Shown here one piece after another: positions 25,501 through 34,532 of a stretch of DNA of 64,000 nt. Positions within the stretch are counted from its first letter, which is position 1. Each line of letters begins with the position of its first letter. Origin of the DNA: Lachnospiraceae bacterium UBA7179 (GTDB lineage Bacteria > Bacillota > Clostridia > Lachnospirales > Lachnospiraceae); contig DKVL01000020.1 in NCBI GenBank assembly GCA_002491195.1, positions 1 through 64,000 of the forward strand, given 5' to 3'. A program made the translations under genes and the position numbers. The notes below the pieces were generated by a model. The model was not told the origin of the DNA and did not search any database. It saw only the letters and a list, made by a program, of their open reading frames with translations.

Positions 25501-25540
25501 AAGTGAACAGCTCCTATAGGGGCACGAGGGGGAGGAAACA

Positions 25541-26362
25541 ATGGCAGAAAGAATATTTGACACGATGCAGCAGAATCGGTTCGGTACGGATTACGGTTCG
25601 GTTGTCTATTGGGTAAGGCGGTGCCAGTCCGAGTGCACGCTTGTTTTTCTGCATGGTCTTACGGCAGACCATACTTTGTTCGAGAGACAGGTTGCTTATT
25701 TTGAAGGGCGATGCAATATTTTCTGCTGGGATGCGCCAGCTCATGGAAAATCGCGTCCATACGAAGGCTTTACCTATGCGCGTGCCGCAGAAAATCTGAA
25801 AGATATATTAGAGAAAGAAAATTTGAAGAACACTATTTTCATAGGGCAGTCCATGGGCGGCTATATCGCACAGACTTACATGAAATTGTACCCGGATGCG
25901 GTAAAGGCTTTTGTGGGAATTGATACCTGTCCTTTTGGACTGGATTATTATTCGAAGTCCGATGTATGGTGGCTGCGTCAGGTTGAGTGGATGTCGCTGT
26001 GCTTTCCACACAAGCTGCTGGTGAAGTCGATCGCAAAATCCTGCACCCATACAGAAGCTGCCTGCCAGAATATGTTGACGGCCTTGCAGCCCTATTCGAA
26101 GAAAGAGTTATGCCATCTCATGGGAATCGGTTTTGCGGGATTTCTGGAAGAAAACTGTGATCTCGAGATCACTTGCCCGACTGTTATTCTCGTAGGAGAG
26201 CATGACAGGACAGGGAAAGTGAAGCAGTACTGTGACGCGTGGCATCGCAAGACACGATTTCCGCTGTACAGGATTCCCGATGCGGCGCACAATTCTAATT
26301 TTGACAACAGTGATGTCGTGAATCGGATCATAGAAAGCTTTGTGCAAGATATTAGAATATAA
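25541..26362 (+). CDS. Alpha/beta hydrolase
   Basis: A 273-residue alpha/beta hydrolase fold enzyme. The nucleophile elbow is GQSMGG (Ser near residue 105), the oxyanion loop is LVFLHGLTADH, the acid is in ILVGEHDRTGK and the base is His in IPDAAHNSNFD. A cap of about 80 residues between DTCPFGLDYYSK and CPTVILVGE covers the active site. There is no signal peptide. It could be an esterase, lactonase or C-C hydrolase. GGGGGAGG lies before the ATG, which sits 33 bases right of a MITE. Confidence 0.88.
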   Translation: MAERIFDTMQQNRFGTDYGSVVYWVRRCQSECTLVFLHGLTADHTLFERQVAYFEGRCNIFCWDAPAHGKSRPYEGFTYARAAENLKDILEKENLKNTIFIGQSMGGYIAQTYMKLYPDAVKAFVGIDTCPFGLDYYSKSDVWWLRQVEWMSLCFPHKLLVKSIAKSCTHTEAACQNMLTALQPYSKKELCHLMGIGFAGFLEENCDLEITCPTVILVGEHDRTGKVKQYCDAWHRKTRFPLYRIPDAAHNSNFDNSDVVNRIIESFVQDIRI

Positions 26363-26374
26363 TTCGGAACAGGT

Positions 26375-26415
26375 GATCCGCCATATCGGCTGTCCTATGA
26401 AACGATATGGCGGAT
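26375..26415. terminator. Bidirectional terminator
   Basis: ATCCGCCATATCG pairs perfectly with CGATATGGCGGAT between convergent genes. Confidence 0.75.
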
Positions 26416-26428
26416 TGTCCGTAAGTTG

Positions 26429-26986
26429 TTATGATAGCAGCTTTTGCATCTCTTTGACGCCTTTTTCCTGCGAGGTGATGATGGTGTTTAAGATCGGTAC
26501 AAGTTCTGGGCAGATGCAGTAGCGCAGTGCGTTTAGGGACATTGCGATCGCGCTCTGATGATGCGGAATCATCTCCCGCATAAAGTTGTCGCTGATATTG
26601 TCGGTGGAACAGGCGGTGTTCATGCCGGTGTACATCGTGTGAATGATATTTTGAAGCTCCCGTCGGTATAAATTGATGTCCTGACAGGAGCTTTTCTGCG
26701 TCTTGCAGATACACAGTATATTCTGCATCTCACGGATACCTTTCGTCTGCTCGGCGATGATGTTTGATGCAATCTGCTGCAATGCATCGCAGGTGGTGTA
26801 TTTCAGGACATTTTCGGACATCTGGATCGCTGCTCGGTGGTGGGGGATCATCTGTACGATGAAGTTTTGAGAGATGCTGTCCGTGAGACAGGCGCCCTCC
26901 ATTCCCTGGATCATATGATCTAAAATGTCATAGAAAACAGACAGGTACTCTTTGGTAGAACTGCTGAAACTGCATGGTTCGTACAT
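26429..26986 (-). CDS. DUF305 protein with internal duplication
   Basis: A 185-residue protein made of two DUF305-like halves. The first has DSISQNFIVQMIPHHRAAIQ (about residue 37), the second DNISDNFMREMIPHHQSAIA (about residue 128). Each keeps the MIPHHxxAI motif that forms the four-helix, ferritin-like metal site. Many DUF305 proteins are exported; this one lacks a signal peptide. AGGAGG is seven bases before the ATG at 26986. The role is unknown, perhaps binding of metal or copper. Confidence 0.82.
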   Translation of the reverse strand: MYEPCSFSSSTKEYLSVFYDILDHMIQGMEGACLTDSISQNFIVQMIPHHRAAIQMSENVLKYTTCDALQQIASNIIAEQTKGIREMQNILCICKTQKSSCQDINLYRRELQNIIHTMYTGMNTACSTDNISDNFMREMIPHHQSAIAMSLNALRYCICPELVPILNTIITSQEKGVKEMQKLLS

Positions 26987-27225
26987 GGGAAATCCTCCTG
27001 TGGGTGTGAAGTCTGTTATATCATGAGCGTAACGAGATATCATTTATCATATTATATGATTTTTCGAAAAAGGGTGTGTCTGGGAAATGATCGACGCTGA
27101 ACAAAGTCAACGTTGAATATCATTTATGTTCATGTTACAATATTTTTATGCAACAAGCTTTTGAGCAGGGGAGGAAGTGTTTTCCTGATTCGGAACATAG
27201 TGCTGGAGAGAGGTGGAGGTTAAAA

Positions 27226-27540
27226 GTGTATGAATACTTTGATTTAGATTATGAAAGTGTAGTTTTTGAGTGGGATGAGGAAAAAGCAACTTCCAATTTT
27301 GTTAAGCATGGGATTCGTTTTGAAACTGCTTCGAAGGTATTTGCAGATAAGAATAAATTAATACGATATGATGAAGAACATTCGTGGGAAGAGCGATATG
27401 ATGTTTTGGGGAAGGTAGGAAAAGTTCTTTTTGTGGTATGCACTTTTCGCAAGAATAATGTAGTACATATTATTTCTGCCAGACGTGCAACAGAGCTTGA
27501 GAAAGTGAGGTATGAATGTGGCGAAAGTTATGATGAATAG
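27226..27540 (+). CDS. brnT: BrnT-family ribonuclease toxin
   Basis: A 104-residue BrnT (RelE-like fold) toxin: FEWDEEKATSNFVKHGIRFE, then YDEEHSWEERYDVLGKVG, then VCTFRKNNVVHIISARRATE LEK. The last segment carries the conserved Arg residues of the active site. GTG at 27226 is chosen because GGAGG lies six bases upstream; the frame is open to 27148 without a site. It overlaps brnA by 29 bases. The toxin stops translation by cleaving RNA until BrnA binds. Confidence 0.88.
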   Translation: MYEYFDLDYESVVFEWDEEKATSNFVKHGIRFETASKVFADKNKLIRYDEEHSWEERYDVLGKVGKVLFVVCTFRKNNVVHIISARRATELEKVRYECGESYDE

Positions 27541-27799
27541 TTTACCAGCAGAGCTGACACCTGAAGAAATTGAGGAGCTGGAAGCGGCTGAAAAGATGCC
27601 AATATGTTTTGATGACGATTGTCCAGAAATGACAGACGAAATGCTAAAGCAGTTTCACAGAATGGATTCCGTGACAATCAAGCTATCCCCGAGTAGTATG
27701 AAAAAGGTGAAATCACTGGGTGTAGGTTACTCAAAAATTTTAAGTCGGCTACTGGATTTAGCACTCAATGATGCAGAAATGGTTAAAAAATGTATGTAA
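27512..27799 (+). CDS. brnA: BrnA-family antitoxin
   Basis: A 95-residue protein. The N-terminal acidic half (ELTPEEIEELEAAEKMPICF) binds toxin. The C-terminal part, DSVTIKLSPSSMKKVKSLGV then YSKILSRLLDLALND, has the ribbon-helix-helix pattern of BrnA that represses the operon. Its start lies inside brnT, as is usual for this type II pair. It is intact, in contrast to two other toxin loci in the window. Confidence 0.85.
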   Translation: MNVAKVMMNSLPAELTPEEIEELEAAEKMPICFDDDCPEMTDEMLKQFHRMDSVTIKLSPSSMKKVKSLGVGYSKILSRLLDLALNDAEMVKKCM

Positions 27800-27845
27800 A
27801 ATGGAGGTGCTTTTCATTAAAGCGCTTGATAAAATTCTGATACTC

Positions 27846-28029
27846 AAGGTGCGCTCTAGTGCTCCATCCAGATAGAAATTGGAGTATGGGGCTGAATGTT
27901 TTGTGCCAGTGCTAGGCAAAATTTCGACGGCGATGCGGTGGCATCGTCTAGAAATTTTAACGACGCAATGGTGCGGAACAGGCAGTCCCAGACTTCAATT
28001 TTTAGCCGGATGGAGTACTAGGTACTTTG
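27846..28029. mobile_element. Long foldback (MITE-like) element
   Basis: The left arm CTAGTGCTCCATCC (27856) extended over about 39 bases pairs with the right arm ending GGATGGAGTACTAG (28021), with about eight mismatches. An inner palindrome (AAAATTTC...GAAATTTT, 27919-27959) lies in the middle. There is no gene. The arms extend weakly about ten bases further out. Target duplications are not clear. Confidence 0.6.
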
Positions 28030-28072
28030 GAAGGAAAAGGAACTGTTTCTTTTTTGGAGGATTGGAGCATAA

Positions 28073-28612
28073 ATGAAGATACAGACAGATTTGTACAGCA
28101 GCCTTATACGAATAAGGGATTATAAGGAATCCGATCTTAGTTTTCTTACGGATATGTGGCTTGATAAGGAAAACGGAAAGTATTTAAGCGATCCGACGAG
28201 GGAGTATGTCGATGAGAAGTTTCAGAAAGCCCTCGATACACTTGGGGAAAGTCAATCGGGCTATTATCTTGTCATTGAGCTTACGGACACAGGAGAGCGT
28301 GTGGGTTCGTGCTGCATGTTTCCAGATGAAACGGGACGAATCTATGACATCGGCTATTGTATTCACAAGAAATTCTGGAGACAGGGATATGGAAGTGAAG
28401 TGCTTTCGCTGATGCTTGACTGGATGAAAATGCGGGGTGCTGAGAAAGTGACAGCAGAGGTCGCTGTTGACAACGTACCATCGAATCTGTTGCTTTGCAA
28501 GTTTGGCTTTGCGGTTGAGAAAAAGACCATGTTCAGAAAATATCATATGGATAGCTGTTTTGACAGCTATATATATGGTAAGGAACTGGTTTCGGAATAT
28601 CACAGTAATTGA
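28073..28612 (+). CDS. GNAT-family N-acetyltransferase
   Basis: A 179-residue acetyltransferase. The fold order is clear: SLIRIRDYKESDLSFLTDMW (beta1-alpha1), GYYLVIELTDTGERVGSCCM (beta2-3), DIGYCIHKKFWRQGYGSEVL (the acetyl-CoA loop QGYGSE) and AEVAVDNVPSNLLLCKFGF. It is of the RimJ/RimL type, which usually acetylates N-termini or small amines. TTGGAGG lies upstream. The gene stands alone after the foldback element. Confidence 0.9.
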   Translation: MKIQTDLYSSLIRIRDYKESDLSFLTDMWLDKENGKYLSDPTREYVDEKFQKALDTLGESQSGYYLVIELTDTGERVGSCCMFPDETGRIYDIGYCIHKKFWRQGYGSEVLSLMLDWMKMRGAEKVTAEVAVDNVPSNLLLCKFGFAVEKKTMFRKYHMDSCFDSYIYGKELVSEYHSN

Positions 28613-28670
28613 AAAAGGGATATAGGGACACAGAAGGTTATATTGGTTTGATAGATCGAGGTGAGATATC

Positions 28671-29387
28671 ATACGGATCGCATATTGTGAGGATGAAACT
28701 GCACAGGCCGAACTTATCCGTACTATGGTCGAGCGGTGGGCAGAAAGCCGGGGGATAACGGCGGAGGTTCTTTTATTTGAGAGCGCGGAGGAGTTTCTGT
28801 TTAAGAATGACAACTATCCATATGACATCGTTTTTCTGGATATTGCGATGCGGCGGATGAACGGCATCGAGCTTGCGCGCGCGATCCGAGAGAAGGATAA
28901 AAAGCTTCCGGTCGCCTTCCTGACAGCGGACAAGTCGTTTGCCGTTGAGGGCTATGAGGTGCGCGCGGTGCGGTATCTGCTCAAGCCGGTCACGATGGAG
29001 AAGCTCTGCGGCCTGCTTGATGAGCTGTTGGCTGAGAAGGAAAGGGACGCACAGGATGCGGTCTGCATCACCGTTGAGGAGAGAGGCGTCAACAGGAAAC
29101 TTGCAGAGAGCAGTATCTGCTATATAGAAGTGCTGGGACACTATACGCAGCTTCATTTGCATGACGATTCCGCAGTCCGCATCAAGGAGAGCCTGGCAGC
29201 AGTCGTGGAAATGCTGCACCAGAAAGAGCTGTTTGTAAAATGCCACAGGAGCTTTGTGGTGAATCTGGCGTATGTCGAGAAGATCAGCCGCGCGGAATGT
29301 ACGCTCTCCGATGGGACAGCTTTGCCAGTCAGCCGCAGTTCCTATCAGGAACTAAATGAGCGGTTCATACAATATTATAAGGAGTAA
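28671..29387 (+). CDS. LytTR-family response regulator with ATA start
   Basis: About 238 residues. The receiver has the acidic pocket AYCEDETAQ, the phospho-acceptor Asp57 in IVFLDIAMRRMNG and the Lys in LLKPVTME. The C-terminal LytTR domain (about 130-238) contains YIEVLGHYTQLHL and KCHRSFVVNLAYVEKISR. The full domain begins at RIAYCEDE, whose first codon is ATA at 28671 preceded by GAGGTG seven bases upstream. An in-frame TGA lies six bases before it, and no ATG, GTG or TTG is available until 28725, which would remove the acidic pocket. So the gene either uses a rare start codon or has lost its ATG. Confidence 0.87.
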   Translation: MRIAYCEDETAQAELIRTMVERWAESRGITAEVLLFESAEEFLFKNDNYPYDIVFLDIAMRRMNGIELARAIREKDKKLPVAFLTADKSFAVEGYEVRAVRYLLKPVTMEKLCGLLDELLAEKERDAQDAVCITVEERGVNRKLAESSICYIEVLGHYTQLHLHDDSAVRIKESLAAVVEMLHQKELFVKCHRSFVVNLAYVEKISRAECTLSDGTALPVSRSSYQELNERFIQYYKE

Positions 29388-29418
29388 GGAACTGTTAAGA
29401 ACTGGAGGAAAATAATTT

Positions 29419-29739
29419 ATGAGAGATAACAAAATATGGTCATTGTTTATTATCATTATGAATGTGATCGGCGTTATCTGTCTTATTTATTTTGCGATTC
29501 CATATCTTACCCATGACACTACGATCGTAAATCCGAATGCGATGCTCCCTGGTGAGGCGTGGGATTGGGCTGGCATGGCGTTGACATTCGGATGTCTTCC
29601 GCTTTTGGCGGCGAATGGTTTTAGCTTTTTATTTGTGCGGGTAAAACCGAAATGTGTGAGGTTTCTGTTTTTTATTCCTGGTATCATATGTGTGGTGATC
29701 GTGTATAGTTACTGGACCCAGGCTATGGCTGCGGGGTAA
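29419..29739 (+). CDS. Three-span membrane protein between regulator and kinase
   Basis: A 106-residue protein with three hydrophobic segments (LFIIIMNVIGVICLIYFAIP, GMALTFGCLPLLAANGFSFL and RFLFFIPGIICVVIVYSYW). No family is recognised. It lies between the LytTR regulator and the kinase and is surely cotranscribed. Because the kinase has a single span and no sensor domain, this protein could be a separate sensor subunit. That is an inference from position. TGGAGG precedes the ATG. Confidence 0.7.
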   Translation: MRDNKIWSLFIIIMNVIGVICLIYFAIPYLTHDTTIVNPNAMLPGEAWDWAGMALTFGCLPLLAANGFSFLFVRVKPKCVRFLFFIPGIICVVIVYSYWTQAMAAG

Positions 29740-29763
29740 CTGCAGGCGGTATGGAGAATGTTT

Positions 29764-30483
29764 ATGAATACGATAATAATGATTCTGTCAATCCTCTTAC
29801 TTTTGATATTGATGGCGTATCTGCTGTACCGTATCCTGGACGGGATTTACGCAAGGCAGATCGCAGCGTACCAGAATAAACTTCTGAAAAATGAGGTCGA
29901 TGAAGTGCACAATATTTATCTCACGATGCGGGGCTGGCGGCATGATTACCACAACCATATGCAGTCCGTCAAGGCGTATCTGGCGATGGACAATCTGGAT
30001 GAAGCTCGAGCCTATCTGGACAGACTCGAGCAGGATCTGGACGATATCAATCTGCTCTTTAACACCGGAAATATCAATGCGGACGCCATCTTAAACTCCA
30101 AGATTTCCCTCGCGATCAAGAAAGGGATACGGGTGGACTACAAGGCGACAGTTCCAAAGGAGCTTGCCGTGTCCGATATTGATCTGTGTGTTGTCATTGG
30201 CAATCTGATCGACAATGCGGTGGAGGCGTGTGAGAAAGTCGAGCCCGAGGATCAGTTTATCCGGCTTTATATCGGTATCCTGCGCAGGCAGCTCTATCTC
30301 TCGGTCAGCAATGCGACGAGCGAAGTCGTGCGGAAATTTGACGAGGAGTACATCACGACAAAGCGCGGCAACCATGGTCATGGACTGAAACGGATCAACA
30401 ATATCGTCGACAAATACGACGGCTACATCAACCGCAAGAACGAGCCGGGCGTCTTTGTGACAGAGATCATGCTGCCATTATAA
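29764..30483 (+). CDS. GHKL-type sensor histidine kinase (AgrC-like) with minimal sensor
   Basis: About 239 residues. One N-terminal span (IIMILSILLLLILMAYLLY) is followed at once by a coiled linker, the H-box GWRHDYHNHMQSVKAYL, N-box IGNLIDNAVEACEK and the final ATP lid GNHGHGLKRINNIV. Members of the AgrC/HPK10 group usually have six or seven spans; here they are missing, and the 106-residue membrane gene just upstream may replace them. ATG at 29764 is seven bases from GGAG; 29758 is possible. Partner of the LytTR regulator. Confidence 0.88.
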   Translation: MNTIIMILSILLLLILMAYLLYRILDGIYARQIAAYQNKLLKNEVDEVHNIYLTMRGWRHDYHNHMQSVKAYLAMDNLDEARAYLDRLEQDLDDINLLFNTGNINADAILNSKISLAIKKGIRVDYKATVPKELAVSDIDLCVVIGNLIDNAVEACEKVEPEDQFIRLYIGILRRQLYLSVSNATSEVVRKFDEEYITTKRGNHGHGLKRINNIVDKYDGYINRKNEPGVFVTEIMLPL

Positions 30484-30501
30484 AAGACTGCAATACCATT
30501 C

Positions 30502-30533
30502 AGGTACAGATTTTTACCGTCTGTGCCTTTTTT
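30502..30533 (+). terminator. Terminator after kinase gene
   Basis: AGGTACAGA pairs with TCTGTGCCT, followed by a run of T. A partial copy of the palindromic repeat (GTGTGAAAAGATTTTCTAAG, about 30550) lies after it. Confidence 0.7.
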
Positions 30534-30631
30534 GTGCAAAAATGGGGAAAGTGTGAAAAGATTTTCTAAGGGGCCTAAGGGGCATGAATGGAAAGAATGG
30601 TAAGGTAGAAAAACGAAGGAGAGAAAGAACC

Positions 30632-32422
30632 ATGAAACAGTATTCTATCTGGAGCAATTACCGATATGCATATGAACCGCTGTGGAAAAAGAAGAAAAAG
30701 ATCGTTCTCTGTACCATTGCGGAGGCAGTGTTCTATGTATTTGTACCGGTTGTGGGAATGGCGGTCACTTCCATGATCATAGGACGTCTTGAGCAGGGGA
30801 TTTCCATGCGGAGCCTTGGCTTTCAGGTCTTGATGGCATTTGCTGGTTATGGGGTTCTGAACATGATCAAAGGTTATCTGGAGGCACGCAATGATGGACA
30901 GTATATCGAGGCGAGGACGGAGCTGTTTATCATGGACTGGATTGAGAAGGATCTGACGATCAGCATGGAGCAGTATGAGGATCCTGCGATTCGCAAATTA
31001 AAGGAGAGAGCAACGGATGGTATATGGTCGAACGACTTGGGGGTGGAGGGATTTTTCCGCCAAAATACCGAATTGCTGAAAAGCGTTCTGGGATTGATGG
31101 TCTATGCGCTGCTTGTGGGCAGCATGAACTGGAAAATTCTGCTGATGCTCATCGGAATGTCTGCAGTGAGCGCGGCGGCAGCGTACACAGTGACGCGCTA
31201 TTACCAGAAGATCAAAGATCCGCTCGCTGAGCACCATATGACAATGCACTATATTAACCGTGAAGTGGATGACGTGCAGGGCGGCAAGGACATTCGGATG
31301 TTCGGGCTGGAGAACTGGATTATCGAAAAGTTCGACATCGCGATCAGGAAATGCCGGCAGCTTTATTTTCATTGGGACATGCGCTCTTATGGCAGCAATA
31401 TTCTGGACACGATTCTGGATGCTGTGCGTGATTTGATCTGTTATCTATATCTGATCCTGCAGCTTTCCCATGGTATGCGAATTTCGGAGTTTGTCTTTTA
31501 TCTTGGGCTGGTCGCCGGATTTTCCAACTGGATCGGCATGATCAGCAGAAGCCTGGTCGCTGTCAGACATGATAGTGACATGATCAATGAACTGCGCAGT
31601 TATCTTGCCCTGGAGGAGGAGAAAACATCGGATGATATGGCGGATTGTTCTGCATGGACGGATATTGGGATTGTGTTTGACCATGTCAGTTATCGGTATT
31701 GCGGCGCAGAGGAGGAAACATTGCATGATGTCAGTTTTCGTCTGGAGCCCGGGGAGAAGCTTGCGCTTGTCGGTGTGAACGGCGCGGGTAAGACAACGAT
31801 CGTGAAGCTGATGTCCGGACTGTATCTGCCGACGTCAGGCACTGTGTATGTCAACGGTGTCAGCACGCGGGAGCTGGACAGACAAAGCTATTTTGCAAAG
31901 CAGGCAGCTGTTTTTCAGGAGCCGTTTCAGACTTCCTATAATATTGCCGAAAATATAGCGCTGTCAGAATCGTATGACCAGGAGAGCGTGTGGCAGGTGC
32001 TCATGCGGGTGGGACTTGACCAGAAGGTCAGGAGTCTTGCAGGGCAACTGGACACTTATCTTGGTAAAGATATCGCGCCGGACGGCATTGCGCTTTCTGG
32101 CGGTGAGATGCAGAAGCTTCTGCTTGCAAGGGTGCTTTACCGGGATGCGGCGCTTGTCATGCTCGATGAGCCGACGGCGGCATTGGATGCATTGGCGGAG
32201 ACAGAGATCTATGAAAAGTACCAGACGCTGCTGCGGGGGAAGAGTGTGCTCTTTATCTCACACAGGCTTGCGTCCACCAGATTCTGCGACAGGATTATTT
32301 TTCTCTCGGAGGGACGTATCTGCGAACAGGGAACACATGAGGAACTCATGCAGGAGCAGGGCGCTTATTACGAAATGTTTCAGGTGCAGAGTAGATATTA
32401 TGTGGATGGTAGAAAAGATTGA
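30632..32422 (+). CDS. ABC exporter, membrane and ATPase domains fused (half 1)
   Basis: A 596-residue type IV ABC exporter half. Six spans (residues 1-320) precede an ATPase with Walker A VGVNGAGKTTIVKL, signature LSGGEMQKLLLARVLY, Walker B ALVMLDEPTAALDALAE and H-loop LFISHRLAS. The intracellular loop contains DDVQGGKDIRMFG. ATG at 30632 follows GAAGGAGAG. The next gene encodes a similar protein, so the two probably form a heterodimer. Position after the LytTR/GHKL set suggests that it exports, or gives immunity to, a peptide. No N-terminal C39 peptidase is present. Confidence 0.9.
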   Translation: MKQYSIWSNYRYAYEPLWKKKKKIVLCTIAEAVFYVFVPVVGMAVTSMIIGRLEQGISMRSLGFQVLMAFAGYGVLNMIKGYLEARNDGQYIEARTELFIMDWIEKDLTISMEQYEDPAIRKLKERATDGIWSNDLGVEGFFRQNTELLKSVLGLMVYALLVGSMNWKILLMLIGMSAVSAAAAYTVTRYYQKIKDPLAEHHMTMHYINREVDDVQGGKDIRMFGLENWIIEKFDIAIRKCRQLYFHWDMRSYGSNILDTILDAVRDLICYLYLILQLSHGMRISEFVFYLGLVAGFSNWIGMISRSLVAVRHDSDMINELRSYLALEEEKTSDDMADCSAWTDIGIVFDHVSYRYCGAEEETLHDVSFRLEPGEKLALVGVNGAGKTTIVKLMSGLYLPTSGTVYVNGVSTRELDRQSYFAKQAAVFQEPFQTSYNIAENIALSESYDQESVWQVLMRVGLDQKVRSLAGQLDTYLGKDIAPDGIALSGGEMQKLLLARVLYRDAALVMLDEPTAALDALAETEIYEKYQTLLRGKSVLFISHRLASTRFCDRIIFLSEGRICEQGTHEELMQEQGAYYEMFQVQSRYYVDGRKD

Positions 32423-32549
32423 CTGCTGCCGTTTTGGGGCTGCAGTTGGGCGCAACCTTTGCGCCGTGCATCTGATTATAAGAAATGGGAGCCATGCGTT
32501 GTGATTGATGATGAATGAGTTGAATGATCGGAAATGGGGGAACTTTATC

Positions 32550-34376
32550 ATGAAGAAGAATATGTCAATCCGGGAGATGTGGCATTATATCATATTTCAG
32601 ACAAAGGGTTATCGGACGATCAAGGCAGCGATTGTTCTCGGCGTCCTGACTGCGGCGGCAGTGCCATATGTGAACAGTATTTTTTATGCGGATATTTTAG
32701 ACTGTCTTGTGCTTGCAAATTATGACACGGCTGTCATATTTGTGGTGTGGATGGTGGCTGTGACGCTGGTGCTGAAACTATCGGCAAGGGGCTGTGAAAG
32801 GATCGTGCATCACTATTGTAAGCCCTGTGCGGACGAGATTAAGAAGAGGACTGCGCAGAAGGCGTTTTCCATGGAATACGAGATGATTGACCGGACAGAG
32901 ACGCTGGAGGCGTTTCGCAGGGTGCGCGCAGGAGAACAGGGAATGGGCGGTGTGGAGCGTCAGCTACTGGAAATCTATGCGTTTTTTCAGGAGCTTGCGG
33001 GAATCGCCTTTGCATGTGGTTTTGTGCTGGTGCTCTTTGTCCGGACGGACAGGGAGAAGGAAAAGATGGCGGTGTCGGTATTTCTGCCTGTACTGATGAT
33101 TTTGATATTTGCGCTGGTGATGGTTCTGAGCAATTATTTCTCGAAAAAAGAAGGCGCATTCCGGGTAGCGACGGAGCTCAAAAACGAACAGGTTAACACA
33201 CTGTCTGCATATCTGCTTAACCTGATTAACAGGGAGACTTACGTGAAAGATATCCGGCTTTTTGGACTGAAAGATTATCTTTATAAAAAGACTGAAGGTT
33301 TCCGCACAGTGGGGAGAATGTATACAGAGTGCGGCTGCTACAGTGGGAAATGCCAGGCGGTGCCAGCCTTTGCAGCGCAGATGTTTGCGGCGGTGACTTA
33401 TATCTGCATTGCGGCAAAAGCGATTGCGGGAAGTATTACCATCGGGGAAGTGACCATGTATGCCGGCGCAGTCATCACCATGGTTGCCGGGATGCAAAGA
33501 CTGCTTGGCAAGTATCAGGAAATCAATTATATGAATGAGTATCTGGGCACTTACGAGGAGTTTATCACGCGTCCGAATATGCATTATGACGGCACACTGC
33601 CGATTGAGAAGCGCGATGACAACGAGTATTTGCTGGAACTATCGCATGTCAGTTTTCGCTATCCGGGAACATCGCAGGATATCTTAAAGGATGTTTCAAT
33701 GACATTTCATATCGGTGAAAAGCTTGCACTTGTAGGCATGAACGGCGCAGGAAAGACGACGCTGGTCAAGCTCTTGTGCCGTCTGTACGAACCGACGGAG
33801 GGAGAGATCCGACTGAACGGCATCAATATTGCAAAGTATGATTACAGGGAATATGTCAGGATTTTTTCTGTTGTGTTCCAGGATTTTCATCTGTATGATT
33901 TCCCGCTGGATGAAAATGTCGCTTCCGGCGAGCAGGTGGATGAGGGCAGGCTGCAGCGGGCGCTGAAGCTTGCCGGTATCTGGGAGCGTGTGCAGGAGCT
34001 GCCGCAGAAACAGAGGACACTGCTCGGGCACGAGAACGGACAGGGTGTACTGCTCTCGGGCGGTGAGGCGCAGAAGGTGGCGATCGCGAGGGCACTGTAC
34101 AAGGACGCCCCGTTTATCATTCTGGACGAACCTACGGCCGCTCTTGACCCTCTCGCGGAGGCGGAGATCTATGAGAATTTTAACGCGCTGATTCAGAATA
34201 AGACGGCAATCTACATCTCCCATCGCATGAGCAGCTGCAAATTCTGTGACCGGATCGTGGTGCTCGGCGGCGGGCGCATACTGGAGGAGGGAAGCCATGA
34301 GACACTCCTGGCAAACAAGGGGACATACTGCGAATTGTACAGCGCACAGGAGGCGTATTACAAAAATAATTGTTGA
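32550..34376 (+). CDS. ABC exporter, membrane and ATPase domains fused (half 2)
   Basis: A 608-residue half-transporter with the same layout: six spans, then Walker A VGMNGAGKTTLVKLLC, signature LLSGGEAQKVAIARALY, Walker B FIILDEPTAALDPLAE and H-loop YISHRMSS. Both halves keep the catalytic Glu, so neither site looks degenerate. The coupling segment YVKDIRLFGLKDYLYK resembles the one in half 1, pointing to gene duplication. ATG at 32550 is supported by GGGGAAC; an ATG at 32505 is weaker. The substrate is unknown. Confidence 0.9.
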   Translation: MKKNMSIREMWHYIIFQTKGYRTIKAAIVLGVLTAAAVPYVNSIFYADILDCLVLANYDTAVIFVVWMVAVTLVLKLSARGCERIVHHYCKPCADEIKKRTAQKAFSMEYEMIDRTETLEAFRRVRAGEQGMGGVERQLLEIYAFFQELAGIAFACGFVLVLFVRTDREKEKMAVSVFLPVLMILIFALVMVLSNYFSKKEGAFRVATELKNEQVNTLSAYLLNLINRETYVKDIRLFGLKDYLYKKTEGFRTVGRMYTECGCYSGKCQAVPAFAAQMFAAVTYICIAAKAIAGSITIGEVTMYAGAVITMVAGMQRLLGKYQEINYMNEYLGTYEEFITRPNMHYDGTLPIEKRDDNEYLLELSHVSFRYPGTSQDILKDVSMTFHIGEKLALVGMNGAGKTTLVKLLCRLYEPTEGEIRLNGINIAKYDYREYVRIFSVVFQDFHLYDFPLDENVASGEQVDEGRLQRALKLAGIWERVQELPQKQRTLLGHENGQGVLLSGGEAQKVAIARALYKDAPFIILDEPTAALDPLAEAEIYENFNALIQNKTAIYISHRMSSCKFCDRIVVLGGGRILEEGSHETLLANKGTYCELYSAQEAYYKNNC

Positions 34377-34532
34377 AATGTGATGACAAATGCAGTACGA
34401 TTTTTTCAGGAGACGATTTTGTGTCAGGCAAAATAGTAACTTTAAACTGTTCTGTCAGAAAGTTTTTTCAAACATGCTCTGGTGAACGTCCGATTTGGTA
34501 ACAGATATTTTTACGAAAAAAAGGAGAATGAT

